A stretch of 64,000 bases of DNA, from the NCBI GenBank assembly GCA_000565345.1, contig AQOF01000048.1:1-64000 (forward strand), in the 5' to 3' direction. Below, in pieces: positions 9,734 through 18,799 of this stretch. How positions within the stretch are numbered: position 1 is the stretch's first letter; every line of letters begins with the position of its first letter. The DNA is from Salinivibrio costicola subsp. costicola ATCC 33508 = LMG 11651. GTDB lineage: Bacteria; Pseudomonadota; Gammaproteobacteria; Enterobacterales; Vibrionaceae. The notes beneath the pieces were generated by a model, which saw only the letters and a program-made list of their open reading frames with translations, made no database searches and was not told where the DNA came from. The position numbers and the translations under genes were made by a program.

Positions 9734-11002
9734 ATGTCATCACTATTTAAGAAATCGCTAGTGGCAACCAGTTTATCTTTGTTAGCCGTACAAGCACACA
9801 GTGCCGGCTTTCAAGTATCAGAAACCTCGGTATCCGGTTTGGGGCGTGCTTTTGCCGGTGAAGCCGCTATCGCAGATAATGCCGCAGTGGGTGCACGCAA
9901 CGCCGCTGCCCTAACCCGTTTTAACACCACCGCTTTCTCGGGCGGCTTAAACATCATTGATCCCGATGTGCATGCGGATGCTACTCCAGGAGCCTTACCC
10001 CAAGGCACAACCAGTAAGAGTGCAAAAGATATAGCTCCGACTGAATATGTGCCGAATATCCATATTATCCAGCCGATTGATGACAAATTAGCAGTGGGCT
10101 TCTCTGCCTTCTCGAATTTTGGTCTATCAACTGACTATCCGAAAGACTTTTACGCGGGGTCAGTCGCAGGGTCAACCGAACTGGTGACCATGAACTTTAA
10201 CCCCAATATCGCTTATAAGCTTAATGATCAGTGGAGCATCGGTGCCGGTATCAGTGCTATTTATGCAGACGCAGAACTTAAGCGTCAGAAAGGGGCATTG
10301 CAGCCAGCAACTGCAACCGATCAGGCGGCAAAATTAACCGGTGATGGCTGGGGCTTTGGCTGGAATCTCGGCACTCTTTGGGAATTGGACGAAAATAATC
10401 GCTTTGGTCTCACCTATCGCTCACAAACCGACGTAACGCTTGACGGTGATTATCAGGGGTTATCATCCAACAAAAAAAAGGTCGATGCTGAACTGGAGCT
10501 TAACCTACCCGAGATCATTGAGTTCTCAGGTTTCCATCAGTTAAACCAACAATTCGCCGTCCATTACAGCGCCATGTATACTGGCTGGGATAGTCTGAAA
10601 GAGCTGAAAGCAACAGGTTCTGGCTGTGCTAACAACGATAGTGTCTGTTTCCAGAAAGAAGAAGGTTGGGATAACAGCTGGCGTTATGCGTTGGGGGCCA
10701 CCTATACCATGAATGATAACTGGGCCTTCCGTGCGGGCTATGCCTATGATGAAAGCCCAGTACCCGCAGAAAAACGCACGCTAAGCATTCCAGATTCTGA
10801 CCGTCACTGGTGGAGCTTGGGCACAACCTATACAGCCAATGAAAACCTGTCAGTTGATTTTGGTTTTGCTTATTTAGATGGAGACCAAGTCGGAGGTGAA
10901 GAGAAGCTCTCCGAAAAGGATCCTGCAGGAGATTCAACGGTTGCGTTCTCAGCCGGTGGCGATGCTTACATCTACGGTTTGCAGCTGAACTACTTGTTCT
11001 AA
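9734..11002 (+). CDS. fadL: FadL-family outer-membrane long-chain fatty acid transporter
   Basis: FadL proteins are 14-strand outer-membrane barrels that take up long-chain fatty acids or other hydrophobic compounds. The ATG at 9734 follows AGGAGTGAGG and gives a signal peptide (about residues 1-23, cleavage after AHS-A). The mature N-terminus, AGFQVSETSVSGLGRAFAGE, then ADNAA, is the FadL plug signature. The rest alternates like a beta-barrel and ends in the aromatic signal LQLNYLF. The length is 422 residues. The exact substrate cannot be read from sequence. Confidence 0.93.
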   Translation: MSSLFKKSLVATSLSLLAVQAHSAGFQVSETSVSGLGRAFAGEAAIADNAAVGARNAAALTRFNTTAFSGGLNIIDPDVHADATPGALPQGTTSKSAKDIAPTEYVPNIHIIQPIDDKLAVGFSAFSNFGLSTDYPKDFYAGSVAGSTELVTMNFNPNIAYKLNDQWSIGAGISAIYADAELKRQKGALQPATATDQAAKLTGDGWGFGWNLGTLWELDENNRFGLTYRSQTDVTLDGDYQGLSSNKKKVDAELELNLPEIIEFSGFHQLNQQFAVHYSAMYTGWDSLKELKATGSGCANNDSVCFQKEEGWDNSWRYALGATYTMNDNWAFRAGYAYDESPVPAEKRTLSIPDSDRHWWSLGTTYTANENLSVDFGFAYLDGDQVGGEEKLSEKDPAGDSTVAFSAGGDAYIYGLQLNYLF

Positions 11003-11027
11003 ATACTGCTACCTAGCCATCACTCAA

Positions 11028-11057
11028 CGAGCCGGCCTACATAGGCCGGCTTTTTTC
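11028..11057 (+). terminator. rho-independent terminator of fadL
   Basis: The stem AGCCGGCCT / AGGCCGGCT with loop ACAT is followed by six T residues, starting about 28 bases after the fadL stop. Confidence 0.92.
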
Positions 11058-11372
11058 GATCTAGTATCCCGCCCTAAATGACATTAGAAGTGATGGCTGG
11101 CCGCTATGCCGCTATGATGGAATAACGCGACCAAGCCCCGTACACAGACATGCCGTGAATCCATCCCTGGGGGCGGCGCCGCGCCCTATTTGCCTACTTT
11201 ACTGGTCGCGAATTTCAGCAACGCTGACAAGCATGAAAGAAAGTAACCAAAAAAAAACGATTTCCCCTCGACACAGACAAAATTTTGCGCAAACTGGGTA
11301 GCTTAATTACAAAATCAAAGATAACCCCTGCGGCAACGCTGCAGTGATAACCCCTATAACAGGAACGTTTCC
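11057..11372. other. intergenic region before the antiporter gene
   Basis: No gene is supported. There is a GC-rich patch at about 11166-11192 (GGGGGCGGCGCCGCGCCC) and a direct repeat of ATAACCCCT around 11320-11355. The antiporter ribosome site is weak (ACAGGAACG). The function of the GC-rich palindrome is unknown. Confidence 0.4.
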
Positions 11373-12694
11373 ATGAACCCGGTAGTCATTTCAGTCTGTG
11401 TCATGCTGGCACTGGCCCTTATGCGCGTCAATGTCGTCGTCGCACTCACCTTTAGTGCGGTCCTTGGTGGCCTGGTCGGTGGGCTCAGTATTTCCGAGAC
11501 CATCAGTGCCTTTGAAGGCGGCCTTGGCGGTGGTGCCACTATTGCGCTCAGTTATGCGATGCTCGGTACCTTTGCGGTCGCCATTAGCCGTTCAGGGATC
11601 ACCGATGTTCTCGCGCACTCGGTGATCCGCAAGCTTAACGCGCGCCCAACCGATGCCAATACCGCCACCTTTAAATATGTGGTCTTGGTCTTATTAGGCC
11701 TTTTGGCTATTTCGTCGCAAAACGCGATTCCGGTCCACATCGCTTTTATTCCTATTGTGATCCCACCTTTATTGCATGTGTTCCAACGCTTAAAGCTCGA
11801 TCGTCGCCTGGTCGCCTGTGTGCTGACCTTTGGTTTGATCATGCCATATATGGTGTTGCCGGTCGGCTTTGGCGGCATCTTTTTGAATAATATTTTGCTG
11901 AAAAACCTCAATGACAATGGCCTAAACGTGGTCGCCAGCCAGGTGCCGACGGCTATGTTATTACCGGCAGCCGGGATGGTAGTAGGCTTGCTGATCGCGA
12001 CCTTTATCAGCTATCGCCAGCCACGCCAATACAGTGAAGGGGACGTCCTCACTGCTGAGCCGGAAAACCACGCCATTAGCCCCCGTAACCTGTGGGTTGC
12101 AGGCATTGCGATTGTCGCGGCGTTAAGCGTGCAGCTGATGGCAGGGTCGATGATTGTCGGCGCATTGGCCGGCTTTATGGTGTTTACCTTTGGCGGCGTG
12201 ATCCGTTGGAAAGACACCCAGGATGTGTTTACCAAAGGGGTACACATGATGGCGATGATCGGCTTTATTATGATCACCGCCGCTGGGTTTGCCGCGGTAA
12301 TGAAAGCAACGGGTGGTGTGGAGTCCTTAGTCGCTTCTTTGTCAGGCTCGATTGGCGATAACAAACCGCTCGCGGCGTTTTTGATGTTGATTGTCGGTTT
12401 GCTAGTGACCATGGGGATCGGCTCGTCGTTCTCGACCATTCCGATTATCGCTACCATTTATGTGCCACTCTCACTGGCGTTTGGCTTCTCGCCGATGGCA
12501 ACCATTGCTTGGTGGGAACGGCCGCCGCCCTGGGCGATGCTGGCTCACCCGCTTCGGATTCTACTTTGGGTCCAACGTCGGGCCTGAACGCCGATGGCCA
12601 ACATGAACACATTTGGGATACCGTGGTCCCCACCTTTATCCACTATAACCTGCCATTAATTGCCTTCGGCTGGTTAGCCGCGATGATGCTCTAG
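11373..12694 (+). CDS. Na+/H+ antiporter-family membrane protein, frame broken near 12512
   Basis: The predicted product has about 12 membrane spans and resembles the NhaC-related Na+/H+ antiporter family that includes Bacillus YuiF. The substrate is not certain, since some relatives are annotated as amino-acid transporters. The first frame runs to MATIA and is then lost. A second frame from about 12509 continues [20 protein letters not shown] through LGPTSGLN to a normal end FGWLAAMML. Adding one T to GCTTGG near 12512 restores the frame and yields 440 residues. The break is probably a sequencing deletion. Confidence 0.8.
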
Positions 12695-12735
12695 GGCGTA
12701 AACGCGCTATGTGAGTAAAAAGGCGGTATAGACAA

Positions 12736-12768
12736 GAAAAAAAGCCACGTTTTATAACGTGGCTTTTT
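12736..12768. terminator. bidirectional terminator between the antiporter and grxD
   Basis: The stem AAAAAGCCACGTT / AACGTGGCTTTTT with loop TTAT has A-rich and T-rich flanks, so it can end both convergent transcripts. Confidence 0.9.
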
Positions 12769-12821
12769 ACCTGATACGGCTCGCTTCAGTGATACGGCGA
12801 GAGCCGGATAAACGCGAACAA

Positions 12822-13160
12822 TTACTCGTTTTCACTCGCATCACGACGCGCGGCCGCTTCTTTGACCAGTGGCTGTAACTCACCTTTTTGGAACATTTCC
12901 AAGATGATGTCACACCCGCCAACCAGCTCTCCGTCAACCCACAACTGTGGGAATGTTGGCCACTGTGCGTAAACAGGTAGCTCTGCGCGGATCTCTGGGT
13001 TTTGCAACACATCCACGTAAGCAAACTTCTCGCCACACGACATCAGCGCTTGAGAGGCTTGTGACGAAAAACCACAGCTTGGTAGTTTCGGCGACCCTTT
13101 CATGTATAGCAGAATCGCGTTTTCTTCGATTTGCTGCTTAATTTTGTCCATTGTTTCCAT
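12822..13160 (-). CDS. grxD: monothiol glutaredoxin GrxD (Grx4)
   Basis: GrxD binds and delivers 2Fe-2S clusters together with BolA-type partners. The product is 112 residues with the CGFS active site (Cys29), the KGSPKLPSCGFS lead-in, and the glutathione-binding segments WPTFPQLWVDGELVGGCDII. I choose the ATG at 13160, preceded by GAGGAAGCA, over the GTG 15 bases upstream. It is divergent from sodB, also an iron/oxidative-stress gene, across a 300-base gap. Confidence 0.97.
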   Translation of the reverse strand: METMDKIKQQIEENAILLYMKGSPKLPSCGFSSQASQALMSCGEKFAYVDVLQNPEIRAELPVYAQWPTFPQLWVDGELVGGCDIILEMFQKGELQPLVKEAAARRDASENE

Positions 13161-13461
13161 TGCTTCCTCGAACACTGTCTGTGAATCTTATTTTGATTCT
13201 ACTGGTTAACAGGCTGGAAAAAAATGCCTAAATGTTTTGTGGGATTAAGCGTAAAAATTTTGCTGCGATCCTTTTAATAAAGTAAAAACTTGCTAAACTA
13301 GTCTTAGCAAAACGAAAATAGTAGTCACACTCGATGGTTAGGTGGCGATAGCGGCAATGGGTAGTCAGTGATCATCCGTTGTCAGTCATTCGTATTTGCC
13401 CTGCACTGTCAGTGATCGACTACAGGAAGCACTCTCACGATAAAAACGGAGATATATAGCA
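13161..13461. other. divergent promoter region, grxD / sodB
   Basis: No gene is supported in this AT-rich region. It contains the dyad TTGCTAA-N7-TTAGCAA at 13290-13310 and the sodB leader. Promoters for both genes must lie here. Confidence 0.5.
13290..13310. promoter_or_regulatory. perfect 7+7 inverted repeat upstream of sodB
   Basis: TTGCTAA, seven bases, then TTAGCAA form a perfect 21-base dyad about 150 bases before the sodB start. It lies between two redox genes, so an operator is plausible, but I cannot assign a regulator. It has no T-run and is not a terminator. Confidence 0.45.
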
Positions 13462-14045
13462 ATGTCATTCCAACTACCTGAATTACCTTTCGCAAAAGAC
13501 GCACTAGAACCACATATCTCAAAAGAAACACTCGACTACCACTACGACAAGCACCACAACACCTATGTGGTGAAGTTGAACGGTTTGATCGAAGGCACAG
13601 ATTTCGAAGGTAAATCACTCGAAGACATTATCAAGACCTCGTCAGGTGGCGTGTTCAATAATGCGGCCCAAGTGTGGAACCACACCTTCTACTGGCACTG
13701 CCTGAGCCAAATGGCGGCGGTGAGCCAACAGGTGACGTTGCAGACGCGATCACCAAAGCATTTGGTTCGTTTGACGAGTTTAAAACTCAGTTCACCAATG
13801 CTGCTGTAACTAACTTCGGCTCAGGCTGGACTTGGTTAGTGAAAAAAGCAGACGGGTCGGTTGCAATCGTCAACACCTCGAATGCCGAAACGCCCGTGAC
13901 TCACGATGGTGAAACGCCATTGTTGACTGTCGACGTTTGGGAACACGCATACTACATCGATTATCGTAACGTGCGTCCAGATTACCTCGCTGCATTCTGG
14001 AAACTGGTTAACTGGGACTTCGTCGCGAAAAACTTCGCAGGCTAA
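13462..14045 (+). CDS. sodB: superoxide dismutase [Fe], frame broken near 13707
   Basis: SodB converts superoxide to hydrogen peroxide and oxygen in the cytoplasm. The N-terminal frame has [19 protein letters not shown] and the ligand helix [16 protein letters not shown]. The C-terminal frame continues [20 protein letters not shown] and ends with the [11 protein letters not shown] ligand motif. The two are joined by adding one C to GAGCCAAATGG (13707-13708), giving 194 residues, the normal length. PNGGGEPTG and nearby residues fit the iron form. A mutation inactivating such a gene is less likely than a sequencing error. Confidence 0.95.
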
Positions 14046-14138
14046 ACCAATCGCCAACAGACCGAGCGCGAAAAAGGTCTGTTGCAAGCCCTAGCTCTTA
14101 CAAACCTAGGCGCTTGTAACCCCAGGCTTACCAATCAC

Positions 14139-14166
14139 TAGGAGGCGTTTATCGCCTCCTTTTTTA
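14139..14166 (+). terminator. rho-independent terminator of sodB
   Basis: The stem AGGAGGCG / CGCCTCCT is followed by six T residues, about 95 bases after the sodB stop. Confidence 0.88.
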
Positions 14167-14198
14167 TGCCTGATACGCTTTGCAAACTCGCATTTTAG

Positions 14199-14228
14199 GC
14201 AAAAAAACCGCCAACTAGGTTGACGGCT
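14199..14228 (-). terminator. rho-independent terminator of asd
   Basis: On the minus strand CCGTCAAC-CTA-GTTGGCGG is followed by seven T residues, just after the asd stop. One G-T pair is present in the stem. Confidence 0.88.
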
Positions 14229-14255
14229 TAACGGAACTTGATAAGTCCAAGAGAA

Positions 14256-15380
14256 TTAATCTTGTTCTTTTTCTGACAAGATAATCCGCAGCGTGCGGCG
14301 TAGCGGCTCTGCCGCTCCCCATAACAGCTGATCACCCACAGTAAAGGCATTAAGGAAATCATCCCCCATCGCCAGTTTACGGAGACGACCCACTGGCACA
14401 GACATGGTGCCTGTCACTTTTGCTGGGCTCAGATCCGTCATGGTCACGTCACGCTCGTTAGGCACCACGCTCACCCAGTCATTGTGCGACGCAATCATGT
14501 CTTCAATCTCATCCATCGGCACCGCTTTTTTCAGCTTAATGGTCAGCGCCTGGCTGTGACAGCGCATGGCTCCTACACGGACACAAGTCCCGTCGATAGG
14601 AATCGGATTGTTTTGTAACCCTAGGATCTTGTTGGTTTCAACCGAAGCTTTCCACTCTTCCTTGCTTTGGCCGTTGTCACGCTTGACGTCAATCCAAGGG
14701 ATCAATGAGCCTGCGAGTGGCGCACCAAACTGCTCGCTAGGAAAGTCGCTCGAGCGTAGGGTTTGAGCCACTTTGCGGTCAATATCTAGAATAGATGTTG
14801 CAGGGCTTGCCAAGTCAGTGTTCACTGAATCATTGATGACACCCATTTGGCTGATCAGCTCGCGCATGTGTTTTGCGCCTGAGCCAGACGCCGCTTGGTA
14901 CGTTTGCGCGGTCATCCACTCAACCAGACCGTTTTGATACAAACCGCCTAAGCCCATCAGCATCAAGCTAACCGTACAGTTACCGCCGACGAACGTGCGC
15001 GTGTCGTTATGGATCCCCGCTTGGATGTGTTTGAAGTTAATCGGATCCAAGGTGATGATACTATCATCTGCCATTCGTAATGATGACGCAGCATCAATCC
15101 AATAGCCTTTCCAACCTGATTCACGCAGTTTTGCGTAAACATCGTTGGTGTAATCGCCGCCTTGGCAGGTGATAATAGCATCGAGGGTTTTGAGCGTTTC
15201 AATGTCATAGGCATCTTGTAACATGCCTGCATCTTTGCCGTAATTCGGCGCTGCAATCCCGACTTGTGAGGTGCTAAAAAACACAGGTTCGATATGGTCG
15301 AAGTCTTTTTCTTCTACCATGCGCTGCATCAGCACCGATCCCACCATGCCGCGCCAGCCAACTAAACCTACTCGCATCAT
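14256..15380 (-). CDS. asd: aspartate-semialdehyde dehydrogenase
   Basis: Asd reduces aspartyl phosphate to aspartate semialdehyde, the branch point to lysine, diaminopimelate, threonine and methionine. The product has the NADP-binding start [19 protein letters not shown], the catalytic cysteine in [15 protein letters not shown], and the active-site segment [14 protein letters not shown]. The length (374 residues) fits the gammaproteobacterial type. Two adjacent ATGs begin the gene. The first (15380) has GGAG ten bases upstream, and the second (15377) gives MRVGLVG as in V. cholerae. Confidence 0.97.
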   Translation of the reverse strand: MMRVGLVGWRGMVGSVLMQRMVEEKDFDHIEPVFFSTSQVGIAAPNYGKDAGMLQDAYDIETLKTLDAIITCQGGDYTNDVYAKLRESGWKGYWIDAASSLRMADDSIITLDPINFKHIQAGIHNDTRTFVGGNCTVSLMLMGLGGLYQNGLVEWMTAQTYQAASGSGAKHMRELISQMGVINDSVNTDLASPATSILDIDRKVAQTLRSSDFPSEQFGAPLAGSLIPWIDVKRDNGQSKEEWKASVETNKILGLQNNPIPIDGTCVRVGAMRCHSQALTIKLKKAVPMDEIEDMIASHNDWVSVVPNERDVTMTDLSPAKVTGTMSVPVGRLRKLAMGDDFLNAFTVGDQLLWGAAEPLRRTLRIILSEKEQD

Positions 15381-15944
15381 AATTTTCACACTCCATGTTG
15401 TGTGACCGCCGTTAACAACAGCATATGGTTGCCTGACAGTCAGTGAAAAAACGTTTTTGATACTAACACGTCTTATCACGGTCGTCAGGTTAACGCCTCT
15501 GCCTGCTTATTAAATGACCTCATTTTCAAGTTTCCGTCACCTATGTCTAACTTGATTTAACGTACAGGCGCCTAAAAAACAAACTAAAAAAAAACAGACA
15601 AAACAAAATATTGAAACAATTAAACGCCCTTAAAATAACCATATATTAACTAATCATGTCAGGATGTAACTTAATTCGCGCGTGACCCATATAAGCGACA
15701 AAAATGTTTCCCATCACTTTACTCTGTTAGCTAGAGTAAGGCCCCTCACAAATGGAACAAAGGATACTGAAACAAGGACAGTGATGTGAGTTTGGTTGTT
15801 GCTTAAGGCATCGCTAAATCGCGCAGGGAGTAGTCGCGCAATCACAGACGATCCACCTTCCGATAATGATATTGACTCGCTCAACGCTATCGGTAACCCG
15901 CAAGCGACCGGTTACCCAGCAAGCGACGTGAAGAAGGTTAAGTT
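15381..15944. other. divergent intergenic region, asd / nhaC
   Basis: This is 560 bases without a supported gene. The middle is very A/T-rich (about 15560-15660). A dyad TTACTCT-N7-AGAGTAA lies at 15719-15739, and another hairpin-forming pair (GGTAACC / GGTTACC) lies around 15892-15916 next to a repeated AAGCGAC. I looked for a lysine riboswitch, which would suit either neighbour, and did not find its conserved segments. Confidence 0.5.
15719..15739. promoter_or_regulatory. inverted repeat in the asd / nhaC gap
   Basis: TTACTCT, seven bases, AGAGTAA form a perfect dyad about 205 bases before nhaC and 340 before asd. It is the same 7-7-7 shape as the dyad before sodB but has a different sequence. 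It could be an operator or a weak RNA hairpin. The regulator is unknown. Confidence 0.4.
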
Positions 15945-17388
15945 ATGACAACACAGCAAGCTCGATTACCCTCCATCATTCAGGTGGTATTGGCACTTGG
16001 CGCCTTTTTGGCGCTCGCGTTTTCGTTTACCGCCAAATTAGACCTCCCCATTCAACTGGCCTTATTTATCGGCTGGTTTGTGATTATGGGATTGGGGTTA
16101 AAACTTGGCCATCAATACAAAGATCTTGAAAGTGCTGCCACGAAAGGAATTTCTAACGGCTTAGGCGCCGTTTTAATACTTCTATCGGTTGGCGCATTGG
16201 TCGGTACCTGGATTGCAGGCGGGATCGTCCCCACTATTATTTACTATGGTCTTAAAGCTATCCACCCTTCTATCTTCCTTTATAGCGACCATGTTGATTT
16301 GCTCGTTAACCGCTTTAGCGACGGGCACCTCTTGGGGGGCTGCAGGAACCGCGGGTATTGCCATGATGGGGATTGGTCAAGGCCTTGGGATCCCTGCCCC
16401 AATGACGGCAGGTGCCGTTCTTTCAGGGTGCTACTTTGGTGATAAAATGTCGCCATTGTCTGATTCAGTGATCCTTGCCTCGTCAATGTCTGGCGTCGAA
16501 ATCGTTGAGCACATTAAAGGCATGCTGCCGATTGCACTGATCAGTTACATCATTACCGGTATTCTGTTTACTTTGATTGGCTGGCACTACGCAGGCAATG
16601 TGGATATGAGCCAAGTAGAGATGGTGAAGCAAGCGATGCAAGATCAGTTTGTGATTTCACCACTATCCTTTGTGCCGGTACTGATTGTCCTCGCGCTGCT
16701 GGCAATGCGATTACCGTCTTTCCCGGTCATTAGTTTTGGTTCATTACTGGGTGTGGTTTGGGCTGTAATGCTGCAAGATATGACCCCCGTGAACGCCATT
16801 AATACCGCGTGGGCGCCGTTTTCTATCTCATCGGGTGTCGACTTTATCGATGCCATTCTCAACCGCGGTGGCATGTCTTCTATGCTCGGTTCCGTGGCTG
16901 TGATTGTGTTTGGTCTAGGTTTTGGTGGCTTGCTCGAAAAAGTCGGGGTCTTGCATACCATTGCCAGCTTGTTTGAGCGTCGCGTTAACAGTGCAGGTAG
17001 CTTGGCAACCTCCACCATCGGCACCGCCTTTATGGGGAACGTATTCGGCTCGGCCATGTATGTGTCGCTGATCTTAACCCCTAAAATCTGTGCCAAAAAC
17101 TACGACAGACTGGGTTATCAACGTAAAAACTTGTCTCGTAACGCTGAATTTGGTGGCACGTTAACCTCAGGCATGGTGCCATGGAGTGATAACGGTATTT
17201 ATATGGCCAGTATTCTTGGTGTCGCCACCTTGTCTTATGCACCCTTCATGTGGTTAAGCTTTGTGTGTATTGCCGTCACCATCGTGACCAGCTACTTCGG
17301 TTGGTTTGTCGATAAGGTTGAGCCAAACCAGGCCGCGCAAGCGCAAGAAGATACAACCGCAATAGCGTCTGCGCCAGAGCGTGCCTAA
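15945..17388 (+). CDS. nhaC: Na+/H+ antiporter NhaC, frame broken near 16282
   Basis: NhaC-family carriers exchange cytoplasmic Na+ for protons. Membrane spans run throughout, and the central motif GTSWGAAGTAGIAMMGIGQG followed by CYFGDKMSPLSDS is family-specific. The first frame ends the second half of helix three wrongly after HPSIFL. The second frame resumes at ATMLICSLTALATGT. Removing one A at about 16282 (CTTTATAGCG to CTTTTAGCG) gives HPSIFLLATMLIC and 480 residues. This is one of only two apparent insertions in the window. A terminator follows at 17412. Confidence 0.92.
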
Positions 17389-17411
17389 CGAGCAATAGAA
17401 GCGCTTAAAAT

Positions 17412-17446
17412 AAAGCGGGACACGCTAGCCGTGTCCCGCTTTTTTT
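17412..17446. terminator. terminator between convergent nhaC and yejK
   Basis: The stem AAAGCGGGACACG / CGTGTCCCGCTTT with loop CTAGC is followed by a T-run on the plus strand. The yejK stop codon overlaps its right edge, so it probably serves both genes. Confidence 0.9.
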
Positions 17447-18464
17447 ATTCATCGTCTCGACTGGATAAACGGCGTTGTAGTTGGTCACGCAAATTTGGGG
17501 GCGTCCCTTTTATGGTGAGGGTGTCTGTGTCTGGATCGTAGAACACGCGCTCCCCCATCAACATGGCATCAAAGTTGACCGATAGGCCACCCCCCGATCC
17601 GACAAATTTAGTTAACTTGCGCATGGTGGTGCGGTCGGCAGGAAACTGCGCTTCCAGTTCATAGCCTTGCTGGTTGGTGTATTGATAAAAGTCCGTTCCT
17701 TCGGGGGTCGCTGGCAATTCCTCCGCGAGCTCTTTGACCACCACTTCATCACCCGCTTTAAGCTGATCGTTACAGTAGTCATACACCTGCTTGCGGTAGT
17801 TGTTCTTCTCTTCTTTATCCAAACGGGCATCATCACAGTAATCCTCAACCGCCTGCATCAGCACTTGGTTTTGCTGTTTGCTGTCCATGCCCACTTCCGC
17901 TTGCAAAAAATCAAGGAAGAAGTCTGCAACTTTGCGCCCAACTCGCCCTTTGATAAACGATAAGTAACGATTTGATGCCGGATCCGTCTCCCAGGTAGAC
18001 AAATCAATCCGTGCCGCGATATCCATTTTGCTGACATCTAGGTATTCGGTGGCGTTAACGTCAAGCTCGTCCGTGACGCGTAAACTATGCTTTGATTCCA
18101 CCACACCAATAAACACGTAGTCAGTGGCTAAGGCACGGTAATGCGCCATCACCAAGGTGCCACTATCGGCAAATGGGTATTTCGCGAGCTCAGCGCGCAA
18201 ACGTTCAACAGCACGTTCAGAAAAGGCTCGAAAGTCCAGTTCGTCAGCGCGGTAAGCCTTTAACCATTGCTGGAATTCACTCTCGGTGTCGAACAACGCA
18301 AACCCTTTGCCTGCTTTTGCATGATAAACCCGATGTACATCGGCCATCAGATTTTCGGTTTGTTCGTTGAGCGGTAATGGTCCGTCGCGAAGCTGAACAT
18401 TAAGCGAATCATCAGCTTGTTTGACAATTTGATGTAATATTACGTTAGAAAGCGTGAGGGTCAT
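17445..18464 (-). CDS. yejK: nucleoid-associated protein YejK (NdpA)
   Basis: YejK (Ndp) is an abundant nucleoid protein of gammaproteobacteria whose exact role is unclear; it has been linked to topoisomerase function. The product has the usual length of 339 residues. Family segments include FALFDTESEFQQWLKAYRA, DYVFIGVVESKHSLRVTDEL and the C-terminal GGGLSVNFDAMLMGERV. It is divergent from yejL, which is the conserved yejK-yejLM arrangement. Confidence 0.94.
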   Translation of the reverse strand: MTLTLSNVILHQIVKQADDSLNVQLRDGPLPLNEQTENLMADVHRVYHAKAGKGFALFDTESEFQQWLKAYRADELDFRAFSERAVERLRAELAKYPFADSGTLVMAHYRALATDYVFIGVVESKHSLRVTDELDVNATEYLDVSKMDIAARIDLSTWETDPASNRYLSFIKGRVGRKVADFFLDFLQAEVGMDSKQQNQVLMQAVEDYCDDARLDKEEKNNYRKQVYDYCNDQLKAGDEVVVKELAEELPATPEGTDFYQYTNQQGYELEAQFPADRTTMRKLTKFVGSGGGLSVNFDAMLMGERVFYDPDTDTLTIKGTPPNLRDQLQRRLSSRDDE

Positions 18465-18541
18465 GATTGAAAAGATTTTCAGTAAGACTAAAGTGTGGGT
18501 TATTATACGCTGCTTTGGTTTTAAGAAGACAAGACGATTTT

Positions 18542-18760
18542 ATGCCTGTAACCTCAAAATATGATGATAAGCAAGTGGAACGTATTATCAGTGATGTTGT
18601 CAATGTGTTAGAGCAACACGATGCATCGACGGATTTATCACTGATGGTGATTGGGAATGTCGCCACCAATATCCTTAACCACAATATTCCTGCCGCACAA
18701 CGTCAGGCATTTGCCGAGAAGTTCGCCCAAGCATTAATGGCATCCATCGATAACCAATAA
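18542..18760 (+). CDS. yejL: YejL family protein (UPF0352)
   Basis: This small conserved protein of unknown function sits upstream of yejM in most gammaproteobacteria. The ATG at 18542 gives 72 residues with the family core EQHDASTDLSLMVIGNVATN and AAQRQAFAEKFAQAL. An in-frame upstream extension exists but does not resemble the family. The product is soluble and helical, with no signal or membrane segment. Confidence 0.92.
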   Translation: MPVTSKYDDKQVERIISDVVNVLEQHDASTDLSLMVIGNVATNILNHNIPAAQRQAFAEKFAQALMASIDNQ

Positions 18761-18799
18761 CGCTTGTAGCAGTATCTAATCAGAGAAGAATAAATTTGT

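Noticed and set aside
13674..13720. Programmed ribosomal frameshifting in sodB (and other broken genes)
   Set aside because: The sites share no slippery heptamer or downstream structure, and 16 unrelated genes are affected. Sequencing indels are simpler.
15381..15944. Lysine riboswitch upstream of asd or nhaC
   Set aside because: The conserved riboswitch segments were sought and not found. Only simple dyads are present.
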